A stretch of 64,000 nt of DNA, taken from Gautieria morchelliformis (lineage: Eukaryota > Basidiomycota > Agaricomycetes > Gomphales > Gomphaceae). The stretch covers positions 310,001 through 374,000 of the forward strand of contig WHVA01000004.1 in the NCBI GenBank assembly GCA_015179125.1, in the 5' to 3' direction. The first letter of the stretch is position 1. Each line of letters starts with the position of its first letter. The translations under genes were made by a program, and so were the position numbers. Below are positions 1 to 10,323 of this stretch, piece after piece. The notes beneath the pieces were generated by a model that was given only the letters and a program-made list of their open reading frames with translations, was not told where the DNA came from and searched no databases.

Positions 1-600
1 AGCGTTCTTCGCTAGCAGCTCAAGGGCCCACATAGGGCGGCGTGCAGCGGCAGCCTCCTTACGCTGCCAGTGTGCAACTTCGAGCTCTAGGCTCTCGGTC
101 ATCGTTTCAGAGTCAGGCTCTGAGGCGACCTGTTCCCTCATGATCTGCTGGATCGCCTTGCGGCTGTCCATTGGGGCGGCCGGTTGCTCTTGGTGTTCAT
201 TCCTGAACCTCACGTCCTGTTCGACCGGGACGGCTGGCGGCGGCATTCACTGCCTGTCTAGTTCCTTTCGTCGCAGGTCTTCCATGTCGTTACCGGGTTC
301 ATTACCTGCGGACTGTCGTGAGCTTGGACATGTTGCGTCATGTTCCCCATGTGCACGGAGGGCCATTTGGACGTTCTCCAGCATGGCTGCATCCTGCAGC
401 CTGATCTCCTCCACCTGGTGGAGTTCCTTGCCAATTGCCATTATGGTGGAGGCAATGTTGTCAAGCTGCGATGCCACCTGATTGTGCTTGTGGTGCATGA
501 GCGCGCTCTGGTGCAGCACATCCTGCACCTTCTCGTTCAGTGCCTCTGCCGTCTCGTTGTCGATGGCTTGAGTTCTCGAGCTCCCGCGACTTGAGCTGGA
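1..600 (-). other. Coiled-coil, gag-like remnant of unknown family
   Basis: Minus-strand open frames are present at 528-247 (about 93 residues) and, in another frame, from about 240 to the window edge. The first is rich in alternating hydrophobic, Gln, His and Glu residues and reads as a coiled coil; the second contains a Glu/Ala-rich helical stretch. Both styles occur in the N-terminal part of fungal LTR-retrotransposon gag proteins, but no zinc knuckle or other diagnostic motif is visible, so the assignment is inference only. The segment is the site into which the LINE at 601-3428 inserted, because the LINE tail abuts it directly. Confidence 0.3.
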
Positions 601-635
601 TTTTATTTTATTTTATTTTATTTTATTTTATTTTT
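601..635 (-). repeat. (TTTTA)n tail of the minus-strand LINE
   Basis: About seven TTTTA units, read on the minus strand as (TAAAA)n. It sits immediately downstream (minus sense) of the LINE RNase H region, where a LINE 3' tail is expected, so it marks the 3' end of that insertion and is not an independent microsatellite. Confidence 0.75.
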
Positions 636-835
636 ATATCCAATTTTTAGTCTTTTGGGGCAATGCCCTATGTAAGACTTGTTTCTACAAAGTGCCAGTC
701 TACAGGTTTGTCTGTCTTTCCTCTCTTTCTCTATCCCTGCTTGTGCTCCGTGGGCGATGCCCTGGGCGTGTCCATGCCTGGTTAGGCAAGGTGGGTTTCA
801 TTGCACCTGGCGCTTGTTGCCGTCTCTTCGGCCTA

Positions 836-1906
836 TCATCTCTGTCCCTCCCCTGGCTCCTGTCGCAATTGGAGATCTCTGTATGTGCTCTGTAGTCTCC
901 CAGTCTCGTGAACGTATCTGAACAGATGTTTCTGTGCTTTTGGCTTTCTGAGGACCATCCTTGCCAATGTGGCTCCGCGTCGTAATTGCCATTGCATAGT
1001 TTTCCTCTGTTGGTCATACGCTGGGCATCTAAATAGAAAATGGTATACTGTCTCCTCTGCTCGTTTGCACGCTGGGAATATAGGTGTCTCGGCCTTGCCT
1101 ATCTTGTGTAAGTGTCTGTTAAGGGCCGCGTGGCCCGTGCGGAGCTGCACTAGCAGGCTGGAGTGTCTGCGTGGGAGTCCTTTGCAGAGTCTGGCGTAAG
1201 CTGTTGACAGCATGGAGGGGTCGATCTTGAGTGCGATTCTAGCTCTAGGCGACCTGGTGAACTTCTCCATTGCTTCCCCTTTGATATGTTTCTGGAACCT
1301 CTGTAGTTCCGCCGCTTTGCTCCTGGGAAGATTACCCCTGCACTCGATGGGTATAAATCTCTCCTCGCTATTCTCTCCTTTCGCCGCCCTCTTTTCTTCC
1401 TCGTCAGCCCTCTCGTTTCCTCTTATGCCCTCATGTCCTGGGACCCATCTTACGACCACCTTTGACGCGGGCTGCCGCTGGTGGACGGCTTGTAGTTGTC
1501 TGTGGAGTGCTTCCACTAGGTACTGCGCGGGCATGGACTTTTCTTTCCTAGTTGTCCGTATGGCGGCTTGGTTGTTCACCGCTATCACGTACCTGACCCC
1601 TCTCTCTGTTCTCAGCAATTTAGCGCCTATTGCCGCCCCTGCTAATTCAGCCTCGAACACTGTGTGGTCCTGGTCGGTGCCCATGTGTAGCCTGACCACC
1701 TGCTGTTTGACACCATTCCTGTACAGCACCGCCGCCGCCCCGACTCCCCCTTTGATGCTAGAGCCGTCTGTGTATATCACTACCTCTGCATCTTCCCCTT
1801 CTATCTCTTCGATAGCGCTCTGCTTGTCCTGAGGTATCCTGATCTCATGGGAGGGGGATCATTTTGGTCCCAGGATAACTGGCCGTATCTTTTCCATTTC
1901 CTCGGG
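836..1906 (-). pseudogene. LINE ORF2 fragment: RNase H and C-terminal CCHC-like region
   Basis: The minus-strand open frame from 1780 carries an RNase H fold with the catalytic Asp in VIYTDGSSIKGG, Glu in TVFEAELAGAA, Asp-position motif VIAVNNQAAI (Asn where Asp is usual) and WVPGHEGIRGNERAD. It is followed by a conserved LRTGHAALNRHLHKIG block and a Cys/His cluster (FPACKRAEETVYHFLFRCPAY), which lacks the first Cys of the CxxC seen in the other LINE. The residues just upstream (PEEMEKIRPV) continue the RT fragment on the other side of the solo LTR. The domain removes RNA from the RNA:DNA hybrid. Confidence 0.8.
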
Positions 1907-1911
1907 CTGTA

Positions 1912-2401
1912 TGTCAGGGGACACCCTGTTTTCCATTTCCAATTCTGACACCACACCCAGTTCCGACTCCATTTCCGACTCCGCTTCCAGTTCCGATCCC
2001 ATCTCCGCTTCCGCTTTCGGAAATGACTCCGCTTCTGGGAGAACTTCCACCAGTTCTGTTCGCCTTGCCAGTTCCACTCCAATTTCCGACTTCCGCTCTC
2101 GGAACAGTGTCGGAAATCAAGCGACTCGCGTAATAGGTGGCATCAAGGGTCGATCAAGGGTCAGGGAGGTCAGGAGGATGCAGGGTTGATGGCGGGTGCC
2201 AAGTGTTGTCCCTGGCTGCGCAGCATAGTATAATACAGGCTCGCTGACATTGGGGGTCCTTAGACCTTTCTCTTTGGATTTCCCCTTGTCAGGTGAGAAT
2301 CCCCTCTCTTGTATACTCTGTTCATTTATACATACTTTGGATTTCCCCTTGTCAGTTGTGTGGTAGTGTGATCTCCACAACCAGCCAGGGTTGCCCTTAC
2401 A
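1912..2401 (+). mobile_element. Solo LTR of a Ty3/gypsy chromovirus, with target duplication
   Basis: A 490-bp LTR starting TGTCAGGGGACA and ending TTGCCCTTACA. It is flanked by the 5-bp direct repeat CTGTA (1907-1911 and 2402-2406). The same sequence, in inverted orientation, is the 3' LTR of the chromovirus at 59,533-60,012. Inside the LTR the block TTTGGATTTCCCCTTGTCAG occurs twice, about 60 bp apart. With no internal region and an intact target duplication it is best read as the product of LTR-LTR recombination after insertion into the LINE. Similarity to the 3' LTR at 59.5 kb is above 90% by eye, suggesting a fairly recent insertion. Confidence 0.9.
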
Positions 2402-2406
2402 CTGTA

Positions 2407-3428
2407 GGTCAAACGCGTGCATCATCTCATGAAGGGGGGTTCTATGCTTTTTGATGTATCTTTTGGCTGCTCTCTGTGCCCTGGCAGCGAGCGGGTGTTC
2501 TCCTGGTAGGCAGGCTATTCTGACCCCCGCTCTATGTACGACCTTGGCAACTAGCAGCGGGAAAGGGTGTAGGTCCGCGTGCACGTCCAGCATGTCGTTT
2601 GCGATGGTGTTCATGGCCCCTGTTATAGACAGAGCCGCTTGCCTTTGTATTCTCGCAAGCTTGTTTATATACCCTTTGGTGCCTTTGTTGTATTTTGTGC
2701 CTGGTATGAGAAATATGTCAGCGGTGTACAGCATTTTAGGGATGGCAACAGCAAGGTAATATTGTCTCATATGCTTAGCTGTGGTTCCTTTTGTCATTTT
2801 CGTCAGCCTCCTGTATTGCGCTATGTACTTCTCGCCCTTCTTGAGCGTGTAGTTTGCGTGCTCTCTGAATTGCAACTCCTGGTCCAGGATGGCCCCCAAG
2901 CACTCGTGAGCCGTGGTTGGTTTGACGGTGTGGCGGCCTATTATGATAGATGGTCTCGCTGCGGGCCTGGTTTTGCCGGGCCTCCCAGGGTCCTTCTCCC
3001 TCCTCCTGGTGAGCCCCATGAGGCCGAATTTGCTTACCTCCAACGAGCATTCATGTGTGTCGGCCCATTCTAGCGCACCTGCCGTCCTGGTCATGATGTC
3101 CTTGAGCTTGTTGAAGGCTTCATGCAAGTTTGCCCCTTCGGCCATGAGGGTGGTGTCGTCTATGAATCCCATGCAGTCTTCTCTGTTCCTACAGCTGACC
3201 ATCTCCAGCAAGTCGGCATTGTAGTACTGTTGCGCAATTGCTGACACCGGGTACCCTTGATCCATCCCACCTTTGACTTGCCTCGCCGGTGCCATGTGGT
3301 CCTCGAAGCTTATGACGGTGTCTCAGCCCTCTACCCTTCTGCAGATCCAATTTGTGTATTCCGTAGGCATTCCTCGCCGCCTCATATTGTGTCTCAGTCT
3401 ATCCAGCACTATACTTGGGAAGGCAGGC
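2407..3428 (-). pseudogene. LINE ORF2 fragment: reverse transcriptase, C-terminal half
   Basis: Reading on the minus strand, the fragment begins with the RT block containing AFPS and DRLRHNMRRRG, continues through GMDQGYPVSAIAQQYYNADL (fingers/palm) and the catalytic FIDDTTLMAEG motif (FIDD in place of the usual YVDD), and then the thumb-like region with HECLGAILDQEL. One in-frame TGA lies at 3323-3325; downstream the frame is open from 3295. Equivalent blocks are found in the same order in the intact-looking LINE at 33,770-34,800. It encoded RNA-dependent DNA synthesis for retrotransposition and is inactive because it is truncated and split. Confidence 0.8.
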
Positions 3429-3574
3429 ATACCACCCCTGTACACACAGAATCTCGGGCTCACACACCTGCTTCGCACAATTCTTCATCTCATTCGCATC
3501 ACTCACATGCTTCTTCGCACTCTTCGCAGGTCCTTCGCAGTCTTCACCACTCGGTACATAGTGACCATACTTGA

Positions 3575-4801
3575 GTCAGTTCTCAACAGACTCCCCCTCG
3601 CGAGGAACCTTTGGCGGATCAGGGACATCACGCTGATCCTGCGCCCGAACAACATCTTGGCTATCCCCTTAGTGGTGTGCCCTATTATGATCCGAATGCT
3701 TTGCCATTCGGAGGTACCCCACCTCCATTCGCAGGGCAACCTCACCCGTTTGTGGTACAACCTCCCCTGTACCAACCTCCAGCCCAGATTCCTGCCCCAC
3801 CTGGCAGGCCTGAGCCTTTCCCATTCACGGGACAACTTGACCCCTTTGCGGGACAACCTCCCCCGCAACAGCCCCCGGCCCAGATTCCTGCCCCACCTGG
3901 TGGGCCTGCGCCTTTTCCATTCACTGGACAACCTCTCCCCTTCGCGGGACGACCTCTCCCACAGCATCCTCCGGCACAGATTCCTGCCCCACCTGGTGGG
4001 CCTGTACCTCCTCCTCCACCACCTCTCGGGCCACCATTTCCCCATTTCGGAGTGCCTCTGATCGGACCTCCCGGGCCACCCGGGCCCCCTGGACCTCCTG
4101 GCCCACCCCCACCCCCTGGTGGAGGGCCTTGGCCACAACCAGGGTTCCCATGGAACCCCTACTATCCCTTTCCTTTCGCCTACCCTCAGGCCCCCCCTGA
4201 TGGTGATTCCGATGCTGCGAAGCCTGACAAATTCACAGGGAAAGAACCTCACCTTCTCTGAACATTCATCACTAGTTGTATTATGGTCTTCAACAACAAG
4301 CCCCGAAAGTTCCAGCAGGAATGACAGCGAGTCTCCTATGCAGCATCCTACCTCAGTGACATTGCCTTGATCTGGTGGCAACCTTTTCTCATTCAGGTCC
4401 CACAGCCTCCCACTGGGAGCAACTGGCTTATCTTTGTCGACAAACTTAATCGTCTTTTCGGTCAGGCCGACATCATCCAGGTCTCCGAGCGAGCTATTCG
4501 CAGGCTCAAGATGCTCGACACCCATCGTGTTAATTGCCACATGACCACATTTGCTGAGTTGTCCTCTTACATCGAGTGGAACGATGCTGCCCTTTACGAC
4601 GCTTTCTACAACAGCCTCGCCGAGCGCATCAAAGACCACATGCTCTCCTACGAATGTCCCGAAAGCCTCGACGATCTCAAATGTCAGGCTCTTCGCATTG
4701 ACAATCGCTACTGGGAGTGCCAAGGTGAAAAGCAGATTACAACCTCTATTCGTCCCCCTTCCTCTTCCTCTTCCGAACCTTCTTATACACAACGTGCTAA
4801 C
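3575..4801 (+). pseudogene. Ty3/gypsy gag, N-terminal part
   Basis: The region opens with a Pro-rich stretch of repeated PPAQIPAPPGGP-type units (about 3611-4190), typical of basidiomycete gag N-termini, followed by the capsid-like Retrotrans_gag core with DIALIWWQPF, VDKLNRLFGQ and YNSLAERIKDHMLSY motifs. Gag packages element RNA in virus-like particles. The reading is cut at 4801 by the copia insertion and continues on its other side. It is a fossil in more than one frame. Confidence 0.7.
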
Positions 4802-5022
4802 TGTGGAACGAAGGAGATATAATAATCTGCTATTCTATGACCTGTACAAGATCATCTGTCTTTATATACTAATTATGATGTTCCTATATTACCAATCTCT
4901 TCGAGCTGCTGTGCCGATGCGGTGCCGGTGCACCAGCAACCCGGGGTCGAGAGCGATCTCGAACCTCCGGCTAAGTGCGTGCCGGCTCTGCCTCGGTGGT
5001 GTCATTGTCCCGATTACTAACA
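4802..5022 (-). repeat. Copia 3' LTR
   Basis: 221-bp terminal repeat matching 9054-9274 at about 98% by eye. The copia coding frame runs just into it (stop near 4971). Confidence 0.93.
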
Positions 5023-7577
5023 CTCCCCCTCAGCGAGAAGTCCCTTTGACAAAATCCTAATTTCCCTAATAGATACCTGTGTTGGTGTAAATCCAATCCC
5101 TTTGTAAATATGTCCGCTACGTTCTCCTTCGTCGGTACGTATGTAAGTGATGCCTCGTGAGAGGCCACTTTCTCACGGATGAAATGATATGCGACATTGA
5201 TATGTTTGGTACGCGCATGATACGTTGCGTCATGCGATAGTGTAATGGCGCCTAGATTGTCTGATCGAAGTGACGTGGGCTGGGTTTGATCGATTCCAAG
5301 TTCCTCGATGAAACGCCTCAGCCAGATTAATTGCTTGGCGCCCTCGGTAAGTGCCATGTATTCGGCCTCCGTGGTAGATAGCACGATCGTTCGCTGCTTC
5401 TTCGAGCTCCATGCAATGGTTCCTCCTCCTAGTATAGCTACGTAGCCACTAATAGATAGTGCGTCGTTTCTATTAGCATAATCCGAGTCGACAAATATTT
5501 CGAGGTCGAGACCAGCGTCTCGTCGGAAGATTATGCTGTCGTCACGTGACCCTTTGAGGTACCTGAGCGCGTGTTTGATCGCCGTCCAGTGCTTGGTTCC
5601 GTAAGTAGTAGTGAATTGGCTCAGATGTTGTACGGTAAAGGCCAAATCAGGTCGCGTGCTGAGTGCTGCATACATGAGTGATCCGATCGCTTTGGCATAT
5701 GGTACTTCGGCAGTTGGACCTGTTGAGTCCATGGGTGTCGTGAGTTTGATCATTTTGTGTAGGGGTGTAGATACCGAATGAGCCGTTGTCATGTTGAATC
5801 GATCGAGTATGATGTCGATGTAATGTCCTTGAGACATGATCAGTGTCCCCTCATTCCTATTCCTCTCAACTCTAATTCCCAAGATTTTCTTCATTTCTCC
5901 TAAATCTGTTAAAGGGAATTTTCCATGAAGCTCCCCCTTGAGCTTAATCATCCCTCCCTTGGAGTCAGCAAATAGTCCGAAGTCGTCCACATATACTGAT
6001 ATGACTTCGATTGAATCCTTATCTTGTCTGATGTAGACGCATTCATCGGCTGTACTTTGATGGAAGCCGAGATCGAGTAGTAATTTGCGTAAGCGCTGAT
6101 GCCAAGTTCGTCCCGATTGTTTGAGTCCGTAGAGCGCTCTGTATATTCTTAGAACGCGTCCAGATCCATCATCAAAACCATCGGGCTGGCGCATGTAGAT
6201 CTCCTCATCTATGGTTGAATTGAGGTAGGCGCCTTTGACATCCATCATTTCGATTTCCCAATCGAGTGTGTTTGCGATCGCTAATAGAACACGTAGTGAA
6301 TCGAATTTGACCACGGGTGAGGTTATCTCGTAGTAATCCATCCCTGGCCTCTGTGTGAATCCTTGAGCCACAACCCTTGCTTTAGCCTTATCGAATTGTC
6401 CGTCCGGTTGTGTTTTGACAGCGTATACCCATCGGCAACCGATAGCTATTCGTCCGGGTGGTAGTTCTGTTAATTCCCATGTTCCTAATGTCTTGTGTTG
6501 ATCCATCTCAATTTCCATCGCTTTCTCCCAGATCGGCGCATCATCACGTGATACCACCGCTCTGTAATTCTCAGGTTCAGTGACGATTTCTCTCGTTATG
6601 TAAACCTGCTCGGTGCGTCCTGAATTATTCAATTTCCGGTAATCCGGTCTTTGAGTGATACGCGCGCTCCGTCGAATCTCTGGAGCCGGCGCTTGTTCAG
6701 GTGGATCAGGAACGGGCGTCGTGTGGGGTGATGACATCTGTGGGGTAGATGTGATCGGGTCCGGCACATGCTCGCGTGGTGAGTGCTCCCCCTCGAGCGG
6801 TGCCGTGTCGTCATCGTCGTTATCTGGGATAGGGTAGAGTTTGTTGTCGTTTTCGTCGAATGTAATATTTCTCGAAATTTGAACATGTTTTGAGGCTTTA
6901 TTGTAATACCTCCAGGCTTTTGCATGTTCAGCTACTCTGATGAAGATATGTTCTTCTGCCTTTGGATCAAGTTTGGCTCGACGTTGATCCGGCACCATAA
7001 CCCAACAATTTGTCCCAAATTCCTCTAGACGTGCTATGTTCGGCTTCTTGCCGAATAGTGCTTGGAACGGCGTTGCGTCATCTCCAAGCGCTCGCGTGGG
7101 TGATCGATTTTTGATATAGCATGCGTAAGCCATGGCCTCGGGCCAGAGTATTTTTGGCAGGTTCTTGGCAAATATCATTGCCCGTGCGTGCTCGAGTAAG
7201 GTCCGGTTGAGTCATTCGGCGATTCCATTCTGGGCTGGGGAGTATGGAGCTGTAGTCTCCATGATAATGCCATATTTTGCACAAAATTCCTTGAAATTTT
7301 TATTGACATATTCCCCTCCATTATCTGAGCGAAACCTCTTCAGTTTCTGACCTGTTTGGGTCTCGAGGAATGCCTTGTACGTCTCGAAGTGTTTGAGCGC
7401 TTCATCTTTGGCGCTTCCGAAATAAATGACCGTGTACCTAGATTTGATGTCCGTGAAAGAATAGAAGTATTTTTCACGTGATGGTCCCTCGGTCTGGGCA
7501 GGCCCCCATACATCGGATACTGTCAGGTCACCGACCTGTTCTACAGTGTCCTCGGCTCTTTTGGGGAACGGCTCCAC
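4971..7577 (-). pseudogene. Copia integrase, reverse transcriptase and RNase H region
   Basis: The integrase core appears first (SDVWGPAQTEG, then FRSDNGGEYVNKNF and TAPYSPAQNGIAE), then, in a 735-residue frame, the C-terminal integrase region (FGTNCWVMVP), RT_copia (WVYAVKTQPDG, VKGAYLNSTIDEEIYMRQP, GLKQSGRTWHQRL, catalytic ISVYVDDFGLFA), and RNase H with DSDYAND-like DSDYANRND, SSTTEAEYMALTEGAKQ-like motif and HINVAYHFIREKV. These copy RNA into DNA and insert it. Codon-level conservation is high for a fossil, consistent with the young LTRs. Confidence 0.9.
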
Positions 7578-8974
7578 ATGCCGCTTGCCTTGTATGTATC
7601 ATTTGACTCGTCGATCTCGAGTCCAGTAACTAGGTCGTTAGATTTCAACAACTTTATAGAATTTATGTTGACGTGCCCTAGTATCCTGTGCCATTTGTCC
7701 CATGACCGTCCCTTTGCCGCTGCGGCAAAGTCCCGTGCCTCGACTGATCGAGTGACCCGTGCCTTCATACAGAACAGCCGCCCGCGCTTCTGTCCCTGTG
7801 CGAAGGTAACTCCGGTGCGCGTTTTGAATTCGACGCCGGTGCCTGAAAATGTGGCCGTGTTACCCTTATCAGTTAGACGCCCTACACTGATAAGGTTGTT
7901 CGGCGCATCTGGTGCGTGTTTGACGTCACGTAGCTCGATCGTGTTCGTCTTGGCGCCGATCTTGAATTCCATGTATATAGTGCCTCGGCCTTGTGTATGT
8001 AGTACCGCATCAGGTGAAATTCCTTCAATCTCTGATGGTTCCTCGGCATAGCTAGCGAAATCGTTTCGGCTTCTAGCTATATGTGTTGTTGCCGCTGAAT
8101 CGGCTAGCCAGTCGGATGCAGATATAGCACTGTATGCTACCTCCTTAGATACAAATGCGAAGTCTTTTTCTTCTGCTTGTTTGACTGTTTCTTTGTTCCC
8201 TGATTTGAACCATTTCGGTGCTTGGCCTTCCTTGCCGCCACCTTTTGCCCAACAGTCCTTCACGTAATGACCCTTCTTGCCGCAATTTCGGCACTTTCCC
8301 TTTGTTGCTCCTGAGTCATCTTTCCTAGGTCTGTGACGTTGTTGCGCCTTAAGCGCCGTCTGCCGTGCCGATCCAGCTTTCCGTGCTCGATCCTCATCGA
8401 GGACCCGAGCTATTAATATATCAGCTGTTGTCCCAGCTCCACTGGCGTTTACTGCCGTAATAAACGCCGACCAAGAATCTGGTAATGACGTCAGCAACGT
8501 GTTCGAGAACTCGGTGTCACTGATGTAATGCCCCCGCGCATTCAATTCCTGTTGAATGCCGCGGAGCTTGCGTACGTGCTCCTCCATGTTCGCACCATCC
8601 TCGGCAAGCGTCCGGAAGAAATCTCTTCGGAGATTTACAATCCCCACTGCTCCCTTAGATTCGAATATTGCTTGTAGACTAGTCCATACAGCAAACGCAG
8701 ACATCGTCTGATTGATGTAAACTAGTTGTTCATCGGCAACTCTGAGGCAAATCTCTTTTCTAGCCTTCTTGTCCTTCCTTCTCCAATCGTCTATCTCCTG
8801 CTGTTCGGTCGCAGTGACGTTATCGGCATCTGCCGGTCTCGGTTCCGTCTCCCTGCCGATAGCCACGTCCCACAGATCTAAGTCATCGAGTATCCACTCG
8901 AGCCGCCGGCGCCACGCCGCGTAATTATCCCCGTTCAAGGGATCGATCTTGTACGTGTTATTGCTACTCGACAT
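7541..8974 (-). pseudogene. Copia gag and protease region
   Basis: Open for about 477 residues. Domains in order: an N-terminal Retrotran_gag (UBN2-like) domain with NYAAWRRRLEWILDD and AVWTSLQAIFESKG motifs (residues about 15-190), a CCHC zinc knuckle CRNCGKKGHYVKDC (about 235), the aspartic protease active site WLADSAATTHIA (about 290), and the start of the GAG_pre-integrase region with WHRILGHVN (about 430). Gag forms the particle; the protease cleaves the polyprotein. The start at 8974 gives MSSSNNTYKIDPLNGDNY, the usual copia N-terminus. Confidence 0.88.
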
Positions 8975-9053
8975 CGTCGATCGGTATTGAGTTATTGGAG
9001 TATAGAGCGTAGTTAGATTTGTAGTAGTTTAGTTATGCGCGGGGCCCATAACC

Positions 9054-9274
9054 TGTGGAGCGAAGGAGATATAATAGTCTGTTATTCTATGACCTGTACA
9101 AGATCATCTGTCTTTATATACTAATTATGATGTTCCTATATTACCAATCTCTTCGAGCTGCTGTGCCGATGCGGTGCCGGTGCACCAGCAACCCGGGGTC
9201 GAGAGCGATCTCGAACCTCCGGCTAAGTGCGTGCCGGCTCTGCCTCGGCGGTGTCATCGTCCCGATTACTAACA
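9054..9274 (-). repeat. Copia 5' LTR
   Basis: 221-bp terminal repeat, upstream in the element's own orientation. TG...CA ends; flanked outside by CTAAC. Confidence 0.93.
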
Positions 9275-10290
9275 CTAACGCTCGACCCAGACCCTCGGCC
9301 GCAGCCAAGCCCGACGAACAGAAAGATCTTTCCGGTATCCTCGATGCTACCGGATGTCTGACTGAAGCCGAGAAAGAGCGACGAAAAACCAAAGGCCTTT
9401 GCCCTTATTGCGGCGAACCCCCCACACATCACGCGAAGGGGTGTCGCTTTCAGGAGTCTGCCTCAACCACTGGCAGGGCTATCTTCACCTCAAAAGTGAC
9501 CCTCAGGTTGCGATTGTCGAAGAGGTTCCCGAAGATAGCGAAGGCTCTCCCACGGAAGATTAGCTCACAGTCCTTCTGTGGTGTTAAGAATGGGTCATTT
9601 TTACTCCTTCAGACAACGACCCTACCCACTCTGTATAAACCCTGTATCTGTTCGCTTTGACTATCCTGTCCCCCCTTCATCTCTCCCCACCCATGTACAC
9701 CTTCACAGTCTCTAATCCCTTCCTACGCTCATCGACTCTGGTGCCATGCCGAATTTCATTGATAACTCGTTCCTCTCTCATCCTATTTCTTCAAAATCCA
9801 CCAGGTGTCTTTTCTTCTCTTCGCCCTTTCCTATCCCGAAACTTTCTGTTTTCGCGCAGACGTTCGACATGGACGGCAAACTATTCAATACCTCTGTGCA
9901 GCCTACCGAGCATCACTCTGCCGAGTCCTCCATATTGATGCTCGTTATTCGTCCCCACTATCCTTGGGCTACGCCCCAAACACAGCGATTGGACCACTCT
10001 ATTACACCTTGGTCCTTCCACCAGACGTTCGACATGGATAGCGAACCATTCTCTCTTCCAACAGCATCCCGAACCACCCTCACACATTTTACCCGTCGGG
10101 GCGACGTGTACCATAAAGGGGGGATGGGTACTCAAGCATTGGACAAACCCTCACAACCCCTACATTCGGAAAACTTGGCGATCACTCCGGCGCCCTTCAC
10201 ACAACTTCACCAACACCTCCAGTTGAATTCCCTTAGAGCCACTTTCACCTACTTTCACATGAAGTCCCCTAAGAGACGTAAGGCTTAGGA
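9275..10290 (+). pseudogene. Ty3/gypsy gag zinc knuckle and protease remnant
   Basis: This continues the gag cut at 4801. At about 9397-9441 a CCHC-like knuckle (CPYCGEPPTHHAKGC) is visible, preceded by the Leu/Glu-rich linker usual in this family. At about 9735 the protease active-site motif IDSGAMPNFID appears. Two imperfect repeats containing QTFDMDG/QTFDMDS (about 9860 and 10,025) follow. Fossil with several breaks. Confidence 0.6.
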
Positions 10291-10323
10291 CACCATCTAG
10301 GGCTTCAAGAGAACAACGCTTCT

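Larger units (their letters stand above)
601..3428 (-). mobile_element. 5'-truncated LINE (RT-RNase H), interrupted by a solo LTR
   Basis: A non-LTR retrotransposon fragment of the same general family as the full-length LINE at 29,861-36,417. It retains the C-terminal half of the reverse transcriptase, an RNase H domain and a C-terminal CCHC-like region, then a 3' UTR of about 200 bp and a (TAAAA)n tail. Homology ends near 3428, at the RT block that precedes the catalytic YVDD-type motif, so APE endonuclease, ORF1 and the first half of RT are missing, as expected for 5' truncation during target-primed reverse transcription. A solo LTR (1912-2401) splits it between the RT thumb region and RNase H. 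I found no convincing target-site duplication. Confidence 0.85.
4802..9274 (-). mobile_element. Nearly complete Ty1/copia retrotransposon with LTRs and TSD
   Basis: A minus-strand element of 4473 bp with 221-bp LTRs at both ends (9054-9274 and 4802-5022), starting TGTTAGTAATCGGG and ending in CCACA on its own strand. The 5-bp target duplication CTAAC (4797-4801 and 9275-9279) is exact. The internal region begins next to the 5' LTR with GGTTATGGGCCCC, the usual position of a primer-binding site, and ends in the purine tract GAGGGGGAG before the 3' LTR. Gene order is gag, protease, integrase, RT, RNase H, the copia order. The LTRs differ at about 2% of positions, so the insertion is recent relative to its neighbours. 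It looks nearly whole, with about two breaks in the coding region. Confidence 0.95.

Noticed and set aside
588-3590. Target-site duplication for the minus-strand LINE (ACTTGAG near 592 and 3571)
   Set aside because: Only seven bases match and the second lies well outside the LINE boundary; probably chance.
3273-4792. Long frames on both strands over the gypsy gag
   Set aside because: Shadows of the Pro-rich repeat region; the gag frame explains the sequence.
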